Both the position numbers and the translations under genes were made by a program. A stretch of 64,000 bases of DNA from Paenisporosarcina antarctica (GTDB taxonomy: Bacteria > Bacillota > Bacilli > Bacillales_A > Planococcaceae). Shown one piece after another: positions 7,626-16,672 of this stretch. How positions within the stretch are numbered: the stretch's first letter is position 1; every line of letters starts with the position of its first letter. A model generated the notes under the pieces. That model did no database searches. It saw nothing but the letters and a program-made list of their open reading frames with translations, and was not told the DNA's origin. The stretch is from NCBI RefSeq assembly GCF_004367585.1, contig NZ_CP038015.1:3664001-3728000 (forward strand), in the 5' to 3' direction.

Positions 7626-9428
7626 TCATTCAAATTTGATATCCCCTGATTTCTTAATGACACGTCCAATTGACGATTCTAATTGATTGATTGGGTCGTG
7701 ATCACGTATAGCCCCAAAATCAAGACCTGTCATCACTTCAATTTTGGAAATTGGTACTTGATAAGTTTTATATTCACCGTATGCAAATTCCAAATCCTCA
7801 GTAAGATTTTTTTGAGTCTGCAGATAAGCTGTTGCAGATAAGCTCCCATCTTCCTTAACAATTACAGCTATTTTCCAAAACTCTGCAGGTATCTGAATTC
7901 CTCTATAAGTAATGTCATCTACCTTAAAAACTGGTCCTGTAAACACTGTCACTTTAAGATTTGAGTTTTTAGCATTGTGTAAAATATAATTCTCCAGATC
8001 CAGCCAGCTTTTTTGATTCAGATTACTGTGCTGTGGAGCACAATTTGTAAAATGGAACGTATCCTTATTCGCCTTTTCCGCTGACTCTCCCCAATTAGGA
8101 TCGCGCCTGCGGACAAGATGTCCCCGATCAAGCGGATTATTTTTATATAATTCAGGTCCGCATTGGTACTCTATTTTAATGCGAGAATCGAAATACCAAT
8201 TATCATTACGTTCAATATCTATCAATTGATTACCGTCAATATTTACCACCGTATAATATGCTAAACGGCGTGACTTGCTCATGACAATTGAAAAGTTCGT
8301 ATAATTGAGCACATTGCTTCCGTCTTGTAACTGAGCAATATCATCTTCAAGATCAGACATGAATGTCGGAAGTGGCAATTCATGTTCGTCACCTAGAAAT
8401 CTCGCGTCATAACCGGTCGAACCTTCATACCATGAGGCGCTTAAATCCTCAACTACCATCTCTTCATTAGTATACTCAGGGACTTCACACCCCTGCTCGA
8501 TAAAATTAATTAATAATTTTTGAGCATCATTTAAGTTTGAACATTGTTCCGTGACAAACTGGAGAATACTACTGATTCGAATTCCTTCATTGGCTATGAA
8601 TTCAGCCGGGTTCTTTGGATCGGGAACTCCCGCATGGTGGAGGGAGATTACGATCCATTCGTCATTAAATACAGGTGAACCGGAAGAACCAGGCATGGTG
8701 TCTGTTGTGTAGTGAATATAATTGTCAAATACATCTAAAATTTGATTCTCTCTGATTGCTACAGCTTTATGTGCTCCAGAAGGATGTTGAATAATTGATA
8801 CATATTCACCAACCAAAGCTTTCCCTGTTTGCGAGATGAGAGGCAAGAACCCAAAATTACTCACTTTTGTGCCATCATCAGACACTTCCTCTATAGCGAC
8901 TAATGTGAAATCAAGCTTCTGATCCGTAATAAAGAAACGTTCTGGTGTTAAACGGAAGCTTTTCATGGGACGTTCGTTTAAATCAAGATCAATTTCATAG
9001 TTAAATTGCGCGACACTGGACTGAGCGGTATCATAGTTCTCCAATACATGATTATTTGTAAGCAATAAAGAAGGTGAGACAAGAAAGCCTGTACCGTACC
9101 CTAGAACTCTGCCTATACGGTCACGGATTTCGATTCTACAAACAGAAGTGGCAGCTTTTAGACCCGCTTCAAGATAAGAGATAGGAAATAAATCTTCTCG
9201 GCCAATAATACGCTCTATCGCAAGTCCATCACGTGGATTAATAATCGATTTTCGTAGGGCGACTCGCTCAGGCGTATCTACTTCCAAAGGATTTTTAGAT
9301 TTCAGTTCTCTGGCCATTCGTTCCCGTTCATCCGAACGCAAAATATAACGCTTTAATGCTTGCTGTTGTTGCAACTCTAAAAGATTCATATTAAACTTTT
9401 GAAATTCGTCAAGTTGTTTGTTAGACAT
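7626..9428 (-). CDS. Trypsin-like serine protease fused to a NUC1-type (DNA/RNA non-specific) nuclease
   Basis: 600 residues with two catalytic domains. Residues about 90-290 form a trypsin-like protease with the triad His127 (TNNHVL), Asp173 (KLDFTLVAI) and Ser249 (PGSSGSP). Residues about 370-590 form a beta-beta-alpha-metal nuclease with DRGH (His437 as general base) and NCAPQHSNLNQKSW (Asn471 as metal ligand). No signal peptide or membrane segment is seen; the first 70 residues are charged and Gln-rich, probably helical. Start ATG follows AAGGAGG. It stands alone between terminators and repeat DNA. A cytosolic protease-nuclease pair suggests a conflict or stress effector, but that role is inferred. 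Secreted stress-type serine proteases are a less likely alternative. Confidence 0.85.
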   Translation of the reverse strand: MSNKQLDEFQKFNMNLLELQQQQALKRYILRSDERERMARELKSKNPLEVDTPERVALRKSIINPRDGLAIERIIGREDLFPISYLEAGLKAATSVCRIEIRDRIGRVLGYGTGFLVSPSLLLTNNHVLENYDTAQSSVAQFNYEIDLDLNERPMKSFRLTPERFFITDQKLDFTLVAIEEVSDDGTKVSNFGFLPLISQTGKALVGEYVSIIQHPSGAHKAVAIRENQILDVFDNYIHYTTDTMPGSSGSPVFNDEWIVISLHHAGVPDPKNPAEFIANEGIRISSILQFVTEQCSNLNDAQKLLINFIEQGCEVPEYTNEEMVVEDLSASWYEGSTGYDARFLGDEHELPLPTFMSDLEDDIAQLQDGSNVLNYTNFSIVMSKSRRLAYYTVVNIDGNQLIDIERNDNWYFDSRIKIEYQCGPELYKNNPLDRGHLVRRRDPNWGESAEKANKDTFHFTNCAPQHSNLNQKSWLDLENYILHNAKNSNLKVTVFTGPVFKVDDITYRGIQIPAEFWKIAVIVKEDGSLSATAYLQTQKNLTEDLEFAYGEYKTYQVPISKIEVMTGLDFGAIRDHDPINQLESSIGRVIKKSGDIKFE

Positions 9429-10110
9429 TTTTATCCTCCTTGGTATATTAATAAGAGATAATATGAGGTTATATACAATTGAATTGAAAACACTAGCCCA
9501 TTTTTCACGCCAGTTGTACTTGTTTTGAGATACAATTCAATTTACTTTTGGATTTTCTTTAGTGTTCTATTATTAATGAAAATTAGATACAGAGAAAGTG
9601 ATTGATTATTACCTCTCTAGTTACTTCTCTAATTCAAATTGTTTTTCCTTCCAAGAGACTGTTTCTTTTAATTCTTTTGTGTACTTTAATGTGAATTCAA
9701 AGTCTTACATGCTTCCTTCTTAGTGTAGTAATCTAAAATTAGATCAATAAAACAGTCTTTCTTCATTAATTTGTATTCATTTTCTCAGCGAGCAGATAAA
9801 AAAAGCAACCCCAATGAACTTGCCACATGGGTTGCTACTACTTATATTAAAACACTGTTGTCGTTGTAATAAATTTTAATCTCCTTTAATCCAAAGTTTG
9901 ATTTATTTCAAAAAAATAAACTCTTGATATTCGGATTTTATCATTCTCCCCCACACTAACTTTGGCGAATTTATTAAAAAACATTAAAAACTATGGCGTG
10001 TTGGTCACTTTAAAAATTAACATTGTATTCGATATTGATAATACTCCTGAATAAATTTTTTTTCTTCGGGTAAACCAATTATTAGGATTTATTATGAAAG
10101 GATGAGACAT
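9429..10110. other. Intergenic region with no recognised gene
   Basis: AT-rich sequence of about 680 bases. Six frames show no frame with a credible ribosome site. The only clear structure is the minus-strand terminator at 9797-9836, which has no obvious gene upstream. Confidence 0.6.
9797..9836 (-). terminator. Orphan terminator, minus strand
   Basis: AGCAACCC (9804-9811) pairs with GGGTTGCT (9829-9836); read on the minus strand the hairpin ends in TTTTTTTA. No minus-strand gene lies between it and the plus-strand lipoprotein gene at 10111, so it may end a short untranslated RNA. Confidence 0.65.
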
Positions 10111-10626
10111 GTGAAATTTAAAAAAATATCAATATTCACAAGTTTAATGTTAGCTTTAACTTTGATATTAGGGGCTTGTGGAAATAAGGCAGATGTTACA
10201 AAAGATATTACAAATAATGATACGAACAATGACATCGAAGAAACGGCACCTGGTGAAGATCCAGCTGATACTGGTGAATCTTATGGATTTAAAAAGTTTG
10301 AACTCGAAGTTGATTATTCAGACCAAGAAGAATCGCTGGAAGTGAACTATGAGGAAAAGAAAGATTCCACTGATGCCAAGTATAAAAATTTAGGGAATGA
10401 TATCACTCTGGATGCGGCGGATGACAATATTGATGTCGATGGCGACGAAGCAATGGCACAATTGAGACCTTTACTGACAGCACTTCAATTAAAAGAAGAT
10501 ATGGTTGATGAAGAAATTCTTTCCCAAGTCATCAAAACTTTTAATATTGAGGAGAATTATACAGAGATTGAAGTAGACATCACATGGTTTAATGATGAGA
10601 AAAGCAAAATTGAAGTGACTAAATAG
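10111..10626 (+). CDS. YusW-like lipoprotein
   Basis: 171 residues. A signal peptide ends in the lipobox LILGAC, then comes an acidic, Asn/Asp-rich linker. From about residue 70 the YusW-like domain follows, with FKKFELEVDYSDQEESLEV, an aspartate-rich middle, and a closing ITWFNDEKSKIEV. The GTG at 10111 was chosen because GAAAGGA lies 8 bases upstream; the ATG at 10102 is too close to that site. Members of this family are small lipoproteins of unknown function on the outer face of the membrane. It is monocistronic. Confidence 0.8.
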   Translation: MKFKKISIFTSLMLALTLILGACGNKADVTKDITNNDTNNDIEETAPGEDPADTGESYGFKKFELEVDYSDQEESLEVNYEEKKDSTDAKYKNLGNDITLDAADDNIDVDGDEAMAQLRPLLTALQLKEDMVDEEILSQVIKTFNIEENYTEIEVDITWFNDEKSKIEVTK

Positions 10627-10817
10627 GAAGAAGTCAAACTTCAAAAAGAGAGATTCGATTCCTTAATTTACTCTATATTTATTTGCCTACCTTCTGTATA
10701 TTACTTTTGGAAAACAACTGAATATCAATGGCGCAGTTGTTAGCTAGGAATTACTGAGCTAATAAATAATTAAGGAAGCTTTCTTAATTATGTCATTATA
10801 ATGACGTATGTTAAAAT

Positions 10818-10860
10818 CGTGATGTACATCACACCTAATCATTAGATAAACCCTTACGAT
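10818..10860 (+). promoter_or_regulatory. Fnr-type site and -10 box upstream of the CuA lipoprotein
   Basis: CGTGA-TGTACA-TCACA at 10818-10833 contains the perfect palindrome GTGATGTACATCAC and matches the Bacillus Fnr consensus TGTGA-N6-TCACA at nine of ten fixed bases. A TACGAT -10 box at 10855-10860 predicts a start near 10867, which places the site centre (10825.5) at -41.5. That is the geometry of Fnr-activated class II promoters. Other inverted repeats nearby include GTCATTATAATGAC at 10792-10805. Confidence 0.7.
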
Positions 10861-10907
10861 TAGGTTGTTAAGAAGAAATACCCATTTATATAGAGGAGGA
10901 AATCAAT

Positions 10908-11282
10908 ATGAAAAAATTAATTATAAGCACTATGTTTGCTTCATTATTATTAGTATTAGCAGCATGTGGTGGAGACGATGCAGCTAAAGAAACTAAAGAC
11001 ACTACTGACGGTGGAGAAAGTTCAGCTGCAAATACAGTAGAACTAGTAGCTTCTAATTGGGAGTTTGATAAAGAAAGCTATACAGTTCCCGCTGGAGAAG
11101 TAACAGTTAAGCTTGCAAATGAAGAAGGCTTCCACGGAGTTAAGATTGTTGGAACTGATTTAGTAATTGATGGCGAAGGTGAAGCTACAGCTACACTTGA
11201 ACCAGGTGAATATGAAGTGGTATGTACTGTACCTTGTGGTGAAGGTCATGAGACGATGACAACTAAGCTAATTGTTGAGTAG
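10908..11282 (+). CDS. CuA-type cupredoxin lipoprotein
   Basis: 124 residues. The signal peptide ends in the lipobox LAAC (Cys20), so the protein is a membrane-anchored lipoprotein outside the cell. An acidic linker leads into a cupredoxin fold. The ligand pattern is His76, Cys106, Cys110, His114 and Met117 (CTVPCGEGHETM), the same C-x3-C-x3-H-x2-M as in cytochrome oxidase subunit II, but without the membrane hairpin of that subunit. AGAGGAGG lies before the ATG. It likely binds a dinuclear copper centre for electron transfer or copper delivery to oxidase; a role in CuA assembly is possible. The Fnr-like site upstream links it to respiration. Confidence 0.8.
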   Translation: MKKLIISTMFASLLLVLAACGGDDAAKETKDTTDGGESSAANTVELVASNWEFDKESYTVPAGEVTVKLANEEGFHGVKIVGTDLVIDGEGEATATLEPGEYEVVCTVPCGEGHETMTTKLIVE

Positions 11283-11318
11283 TACAACCTGCAAAGGTAT
11301 TCATACTTTTTGCATCTG

Positions 11319-11349
11319 AATGCAGCGTGTCTTCACGCTGCATTTTTTT
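11319..11349 (+). terminator. Terminator of the CuA lipoprotein gene
   Basis: AATGCAGCGTG pairs with CACGCTGCATT across a short loop and is followed by seven Ts. Confidence 0.9.
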
Positions 11350-11404
11350 ATTTGTCTATAGAAATAATTCAATATTTTTTTTATAAATATCTATGAAACT
11401 AAAA

Positions 11405-11505
11405 AAAGCCTGATACACGCTGATTTCCGTTCCGAGTGGAAGCGTTGCGTGGGCGTGCGGAAAGCGTCCATCTGGAACGGAAAGCAACGGGATACTTGAC
11501 TAATC
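11405..11505. repeat. Short MITE-like inverted-repeat element
   Basis: GATTTCCGTTCC on the left is mirrored by GGAACGGAAAGCAAC on the right around a G-rich core with GCGGAAAGCGTCCA. The ends resemble those of the longer elements at 22993-23220 and 44551-44772. It probably belongs to the same family. No coding frame. Confidence 0.5.
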
Positions 11506-11762
11506 GTAAGAAAAGACTGCCGTGAAAAGTCAGTTTTAATGAATTTCTGGACAGTCCCGCGACAAATAAATCAATCAATTATAGCCGACTAAAATTCTTC
11601 ACCAACGTCATTTGACAAAGACCCTTTATCATTCAACACTCAAAAATGATATTAATTCCCAAAAGCCCTTAACCTTGGTTAAGGACTTTTTACATGAAAA
11701 AGTTATCCATTTAAGTTAATGTATTAATACACATACACTTAGTGACTGAAAGGATGAGAGAC

Positions 11763-12770
11763 ATGCAAAAACAAATTAAATTAATTAATCGTCCAAAGGG
11801 CACACCTACAAAAGAAGATTTTAAGATGGTAACTGCACCAATTGGTGAAGCGTCTGAAGGCGAAGTACTGGTAAGAACTGTTTATATTTCAGTCGATCCT
11901 TATTTACGTGGACGCATGAATGATACGAAATCTTATATTGCTCCGTTTGAATTAAACGAAATGATTTCAAGTGGTGTTATTGCTCAAGTAGTATTTTCCA
12001 AGTCGACACTTTTTAAAAAAGGTGATGTCGTTCTAGGGGCACTGCCATGGCAAGAATACAGTATTGCAAACGAAAATACGGTTCGCAAAATTGATCACTC
12101 TCGGGCCCCTGCCTCCGCTTATTTAAGTGTGCTAGGTATGACTGGATTAACGGCTTACTTTGGTTTACTGGATATTGGGAAGCCACAACAAGGTGAAACG
12201 GTTGTCGTTTCAGGAGCAGCAGGAGCTGTTGGTTCAATCGTTGGACAAATTGCGAAAATTAAAGGTACTCGAGTTGTCGGCATAGTTGGTTCAGACGAAA
12301 AAGTGAAGTTTTTAATCGATGAATTAGGATTTGATGCAGCAATTAATTACAAAACTCAAAATGTGGCTGAAGCATTACGTGAAGCATGTCCGAATGGCAT
12401 AGACGTCTATTATGAAAATGTAGGCGGTGAAATTGCCGACGCTATCTTCCCACTGTTGAATAATTTTGCGCGAATTCCTGTGTGTGGTGCTATTTCTTCC
12501 TACAATAACGAAAGACCAGATTTAGGACCACGTGTACAGGGTTATTTAATTAAGACGAGCTCATTGATGCAAGGCTTTACTATCGGTAACTACTCGCCTC
12601 GTTTTGGCGAAGGTGTAAGTGATTTAGCAGGTTGGTTAAAAGAAGGAAAACTGAAGTATGAGGAAACAGTCACAGAAGGTTTTGACCGTACAATCGACGC
12701 ATTCTTGGATCTCTTTATAGGTAAAAACCTAGGGAAAGCCATTGTGAAAGTATCTGAAATCGAAAAATAG
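11763..12770 (+). CDS. yfmJ: NADP-dependent oxidoreductase, YfmJ-like
   Basis: 335 residues of the zinc-free MDR superfamily (leukotriene B4 dehydrogenase/alkenal reductase branch). It shows YISVDPYLRGRM at the start, GMTGLTAYFGL, the nucleotide-binding VVSGAAGAVGS, YYENVGGE and CGAISSYN, and is strongly YfmJ-like throughout. It probably reduces alpha,beta-unsaturated carbonyls with NADPH. The ATG at 11763 fits the GAAAGGA site; upstream GTG and ATG codons are worse placed. Cytoplasmic and monocistronic, with a terminator 14 bases downstream. Confidence 0.88.
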   Translation: MQKQIKLINRPKGTPTKEDFKMVTAPIGEASEGEVLVRTVYISVDPYLRGRMNDTKSYIAPFELNEMISSGVIAQVVFSKSTLFKKGDVVLGALPWQEYSIANENTVRKIDHSRAPASAYLSVLGMTGLTAYFGLLDIGKPQQGETVVVSGAAGAVGSIVGQIAKIKGTRVVGIVGSDEKVKFLIDELGFDAAINYKTQNVAEALREACPNGIDVYYENVGGEIADAIFPLLNNFARIPVCGAISSYNNERPDLGPRVQGYLIKTSSLMQGFTIGNYSPRFGEGVSDLAGWLKEGKLKYEETVTEGFDRTIDAFLDLFIGKNLGKAIVKVSEIEK

Positions 12771-12783
12771 ATGAATAGAAAAT

Positions 12784-12835
12784 GGGACTGTCCTAAAAGT
12801 CAAAACATATGACTAAGGGCAGTTCCCTTTTTTAT
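12784..12835 (+). terminator. Terminator of yfmJ
   Basis: GGGACTGTCC pairs with GGGCAGTTCCC and is followed by six Ts; an inner AGTC/GACT stem extends it. Confidence 0.8.
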
Positions 12836-12848
12836 TTAGCGGTTGTAG

Positions 12849-12972
12849 ATTACCGTCGCAACGCACTTTCATGTTTCGAAGCTAGCGCAGCGATTCAGAA
12901 ACAGACGAACGCTTTGCGAGGAGTAACCGCAGAAGGACCTGGTTTTCTTACAATCTTCCACTCCAATCAACC
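12849..12972 (+). repeat. Dispersed repeat with TTTCATGTTTCGAAGCTAGC core
   Basis: It shares CGCACTTTCATGTTTCGAAG, the GAGTAACCGCAG segment and the end CACTCCAATCAA with 44551-44772 and, reversed, with 22993-23220. This copy lacks the central hairpin found in those two. Short open frames across it are not genes. Confidence 0.65.
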
Positions 12973-13167
12973 ATACTTTCACCTTGTTCAAAACGGACAA
13001 ATATAAACTTGGTGCAATGTTCAAATATAGGTATAGAAAAACATTCATTTTTCTACACTTATTTTGTAGTAGAGACTTATTAAACAGCCCCATTTGTGTA
13101 ACTAGCACATTTCAATATTTCTCATTCTCCTATACAATTAAGCTATCAATGATTGGAGGCCTATACT

Positions 13168-14004
13168 ATGAGTGAATTTGATCGGGTACAAGAAACAACC
13201 TCTTTTCAATCGGTTGAAACGTTAAAACAACAATTACATACTCTTGATATAAAGGCAGGAGACGCCATTATGGTCCATTCATCTATTAAATCGATGGGTT
13301 GGATTGCTGGCGGAGCAAAAGCCGTTATAGATGCATTGATGGAAACCATTACTACGGAAGGTACCATTATCATGGCAGCACAATCTGCGGAAAATTCTGA
13401 GCCCTCTTATTGGATGTTGCCACCTGTTCCGAAAGAGTGGCATGACCCAATTCGTCAACACACGCCCGCATATGATCGACATTTAACACCTCTACGTGGA
13501 ATGGGAAAGATTGCGGAATGTTTTCATCGCCACCCGAAAACCATACGTAGCAATCATCCCGTTCATAGTTTTATGGCATGGGGTAAACATGCGGAAGAAT
13601 GGATGAGTGACCATCCCCTAGAAGATTCATTTGGTTTGGGTTCTCCCCTAGGGAAAATTTTAAATGAAAACGTCAAAATTCTTTTACTAGGCGTTGGTTA
13701 TGATTCATGTACAGCTTTGCATCTATCTGAGTACTTGCTTGAACATAAAACGTATACCAATCAAGGAGCAGCTATGTTAGTTGACGGCGAACGTCAATGG
13801 ATTGAATACCAATCTGTCGATGGGGATTCGGATCGTTTCCCAGAGCTTGGTGAAGCATTTGAGAAAGCACATCCTACTGCAAGTTACGCAGGGAAATTAG
13901 GTCAAGCCGACTGCCGCGTCGTTCAGATAAAGCCTCTTATAACCTTTGGTGAGGAGTGGTTGAAAAACAATCCTCCAGAAGATATTATGCAAACTTTGAA
14001 ATAA
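13168..14004 (+). CDS. AAC(3)-family N-acetyltransferase (YokD-like)
   Basis: 278 residues of the aminoglycoside 3-N-acetyltransferase family. VHSSIKSMGWIAGGA forms the acetyl-CoA pocket, followed by EGTIIMAAQSA, RSNHPVHSFMAWG and GVGYDSCTALHLSEY. The ATG at 13168 follows TTGGAGG; an in-frame TTG at 13153 lies inside that site. Many chromosomal Bacillales members are not proven resistance genes; B. subtilis YokD is one example. Substrate therefore unknown. Monocistronic. Confidence 0.85.
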   Translation: MSEFDRVQETTSFQSVETLKQQLHTLDIKAGDAIMVHSSIKSMGWIAGGAKAVIDALMETITTEGTIIMAAQSAENSEPSYWMLPPVPKEWHDPIRQHTPAYDRHLTPLRGMGKIAECFHRHPKTIRSNHPVHSFMAWGKHAEEWMSDHPLEDSFGLGSPLGKILNENVKILLLGVGYDSCTALHLSEYLLEHKTYTNQGAAMLVDGERQWIEYQSVDGDSDRFPELGEAFEKAHPTASYAGKLGQADCRVVQIKPLITFGEEWLKNNPPEDIMQTLK

Positions 14005-14009
14005 ATAAG

Positions 14010-14052
14010 TAAAGTCCGTAGAAACATGAAAAGCTGTTTCTGCGGACTTTTA
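14010..14052. terminator. Bidirectional terminator between convergent genes
   Basis: AAAGTCCG pairs with CGGACTTT, with further GAAAC/GTTTC pairing inside. It serves the acetyltransferase gene on the plus strand and the operon ending at 14059 on the minus strand. Confidence 0.85.
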
Positions 14053-14058
14053 CCGTGT

Positions 14059-15723
14059 CTATTCATTTCTAATTTCTGTACTTGGATTTAAGTTAAAACG
14101 AGATGTAATAAGGTAGATGGCCATAATAAATAATAAACCGCCAGCTATTAAAAGATATTTGAAGCTATGATTAACAACAATAGTTGTTTCATACTCACTT
14201 GATAATCTATCCTTTTCGATTGTAATTTCCCCATTTTCGGATTGAATAAGGATATCATCAACTTTCACTTCATTAGATGATTGCTTTAGGTCAAGCCATG
14301 TCGTATTGGGATAAGAGTTTAATATACTTACTACTTCCTTTAAAGTATCTAACCCTAGATATGGATGATAGAAAGCAGCGAAATAAGAATCTGAATATTG
14401 AGCGATGTCATCACCTTTAGCCTTCATATTCTTAAGACTTAATTCATATGGATTAGTAGGATTTTTAATGTCTTTATCAATGTAGCCCATTGTTTCAGGA
14501 ATTAGTTTCATTCCATGTAAGAAACTAGGTTTTCCGTCAGTAATTAAGCTATAGGTACTTTTTCTTGATTGATCTGTAATTTGCAACTGTCCTACGTATG
14601 TTGAAAAATGTTCTGCAAGTATTTTATAACCAGCTTGTGACATAGCATAATGCGATGGTTCAAAAGCGAGTGGATACAATCTATGTGAAATCATTTCCTC
14701 TACACCATTTTGAATTGCATCACGAATATACTTTTCTTCATATTGTTCAAGTTTTTGTTGTTGAACCTCATTAGTAGGAATAACTATTTTATCATCTTGT
14801 GATTGATACACCGGCCGATTATTATCAACGTCCCAAAATTCGAATCCTTCTCCTGTTTCACTATCTCTATATTGATGTTTGTATCCGTGTAAAATAAAAC
14901 TCGCACCATTTTTTTGCATATATTGCAATACCTTAACCAACTCTGGAACATCTGCTAAGTTAATCTCTTCTTGTGTCTTTGGTGATGTGTATACAGGGAT
15001 AACTGTTACTAAATAAGGGATGTTCTGCTCCTTCAAGTATACGGCAATTTCTTTAAGATTTGCTGCGTCTACTTTCGGATGGATATCTTCTAATCGTAAA
15101 TATTTTACTCTCTCACTATTCGCTTGTTTCCCAAAAACTTCGTATAAGGCTTCCCCTATTACCATGCCTATAGGATTATGGAAGTTAGTAGTACCAACAT
15201 AATATGAATCATTATCTTTAATGATTAATGGTTTCGTATCATCCCCACTAGCTAAAACTTCTTGATTTTTTCCTACTACTTCTATTTTTTTAATTATTCT
15301 TTTTTCTTCTATCTCCGTTCTAATGGATGATTTTGGTATTGAAACGGAACGGATCATTTCATTCTCAGAAGTCTTCACAAACGCAAATCGCTTTTTTAAT
15401 TGTTCTACATTTTTACCGAAGAAGATAACTTTCCCTTGAAAATTTTCCATTTGATTAATAAGGTCAGTAGAAATCTTCTTATTTATTGTACCTACATAAA
15501 ATACGTGCGTGTATTCATCTAATTTAATTGACTCTTCATCAGATTTAACTGTAATATCACTTGTAAAATTACTAATAATCGTATCTAGTATACGAACTTC
15601 AGTTATATCATTTGAAGTAGATATTATTAATGCACGGTCTTGTTTTTCTGCAGCTAAAGCGCTGAAAGGAAAGAATAAGGTACTCATTAATACGATTAAC
15701 ACCAAAGTTAATTTATTCTTCAT
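14059..15723 (-). CDS. ydaL: DUF2334 polysaccharide deacetylase-like protein (YdaL-like)
   Basis: 554 residues: a signal peptide (about 1-24), an extracellular region and a C-terminal membrane helix near 525-543. The DUF2334 domain from about 200 has RLEDIHPKVD, YLVTVIPVY and FILHGYKHQYRD, the acidic and His residues expected for a deacetylase-like metal site. Last gene of a four-gene operon, with an 11-base overlap with its upstream neighbour. By analogy with the B. subtilis yda operon it would modify an exopolysaccharide at the cell surface; the exact reaction is not known. Confidence 0.8.
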   Translation of the reverse strand: MKNKLTLVLIVLMSTLFFPFSALAAEKQDRALIISTSNDITEVRILDTIISNFTSDITVKSDEESIKLDEYTHVFYVGTINKKISTDLINQMENFQGKVIFFGKNVEQLKKRFAFVKTSENEMIRSVSIPKSSIRTEIEEKRIIKKIEVVGKNQEVLASGDDTKPLIIKDNDSYYVGTTNFHNPIGMVIGEALYEVFGKQANSERVKYLRLEDIHPKVDAANLKEIAVYLKEQNIPYLVTVIPVYTSPKTQEEINLADVPELVKVLQYMQKNGASFILHGYKHQYRDSETGEGFEFWDVDNNRPVYQSQDDKIVIPTNEVQQQKLEQYEEKYIRDAIQNGVEEMISHRLYPLAFEPSHYAMSQAGYKILAEHFSTYVGQLQITDQSRKSTYSLITDGKPSFLHGMKLIPETMGYIDKDIKNPTNPYELSLKNMKAKGDDIAQYSDSYFAAFYHPYLGLDTLKEVVSILNSYPNTTWLDLKQSSNEVKVDDILIQSENGEITIEKDRLSSEYETTIVVNHSFKYLLIAGGLLFIMAIYLITSRFNLNPSTEIRNE

Positions 15724-16672
15724 AGCTTACAATCACCCCATGAACATAATCAAAAAAATGTGTCTTTGAATCAGTTCTATTACTAAAAAAAGATGACTTT
15801 CTTTTTAAAATTTCTTTCGCTATAGATGGCTGAGTCTTATTGAAATAAAGAACTGCCAGCGCATAAACTGCGCGAGATTCATAATTTACCGTTGGCTCAC
15901 CATTTTTTTTATTATAGCGACCATTTATTAATTTTCTTTCGTCCCACTGTTTTTTTAGCCATCCATGAAATTGAGGATTTTCACAAGATTTATCTATACA
16001 ATATGTGGCAATAAGTAGTTGATCGACCATATGTGCCTCTTCTGATGAAATTGGTTTATTATTTTTAATCGTTTGTTCTTCTGCAAAAAACAAACCATCT
16101 ATAGTCGGCGAAGGATATCTGTCTAGTACAAGAATCTTTAAATAGTCATCATGTAAATAACTATTTACCATTGTTGGTGCTGGATATTTCGAGTTCCAGT
16201 CGTAATAATGAGGAATTTGATTATTAATAATTTGATATTCCTTAATAGGTTGCGTTAATTCATCGGCTAATATTCGATACTCTTGACGATCGAATATATC
16301 CGCAGCTTGCCTTAGAATATGGATAATTCGAATATCATCTATAAATGCATTAACAGAGATATCTGAACCAGTTTTCCACTTCATAAAGAGTTCGTTATCA
16401 ACTTTAACGATAAAAAATTTTTTTAATACCTTTACTTGGTCATTAAAACGCACCTTTTCTTTTCGTTGTAAAAGAAGTTCCATATACAGCCCTGTACTCT
16501 CAAGAAGGTATTCTGGCTTGTCTGTTTGAGAATAATTTTTAATTAAACCTTCATCAGTCGCATATTTCATTTCAATAGTTTCGATTGCATCTAAACTTTT
16601 TAAATTAAGATAGATCATGGCCCCTCCAATACTGAAAATCAGGATAATTACAATAGAAAACTTTTTTTTCAT
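15713..16672 (-). CDS. ydaJ: Glycosyl hydrolase family 8-like protein (YdaJ-like)
   Basis: 319 residues with one N-terminal membrane anchor (about 7-24) and an extracellular helical domain. The pattern of aromatic and acidic residues (HYYDWNSKYP, NYESRAVYALAVLYF) and the operon context resemble YdaJ. No clear complete catalytic set can be asserted from the sequence. It overlaps both neighbours by a few bases. It probably trims or processes the polymer made by the glycosyltransferase encoded just upstream. Confidence 0.6.
   Translation of the reverse strand: MKKKFSIVIILIFSIGGAMIYLNLKSLDAIETIEMKYATDEGLIKNYSQTDKPEYLLESTGLYMELLLQRKEKVRFNDQVKVLKKFFIVKVDNELFMKWKTGSDISVNAFIDDIRIIHILRQAADIFDRQEYRILADELTQPIKEYQIINNQIPHYYDWNSKYPAPTMVNSYLHDDYLKILVLDRYPSPTIDGLFFAEEQTIKNNKPISSEEAHMVDQLLIATYCIDKSCENPQFHGWLKKQWDERKLINGRYNKKNGEPTVNYESRAVYALAVLYFNKTQPSIAKEILKRKSSFFSNRTDSKTHFFDYVHGVIVSYEE

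Noticed and set aside
13168-14004. Acquired aminoglycoside resistance gene
   Set aside because: The AAC(3) fold is clear, but there is no mobile context, and chromosomal relatives in Bacillales are common without proven resistance.
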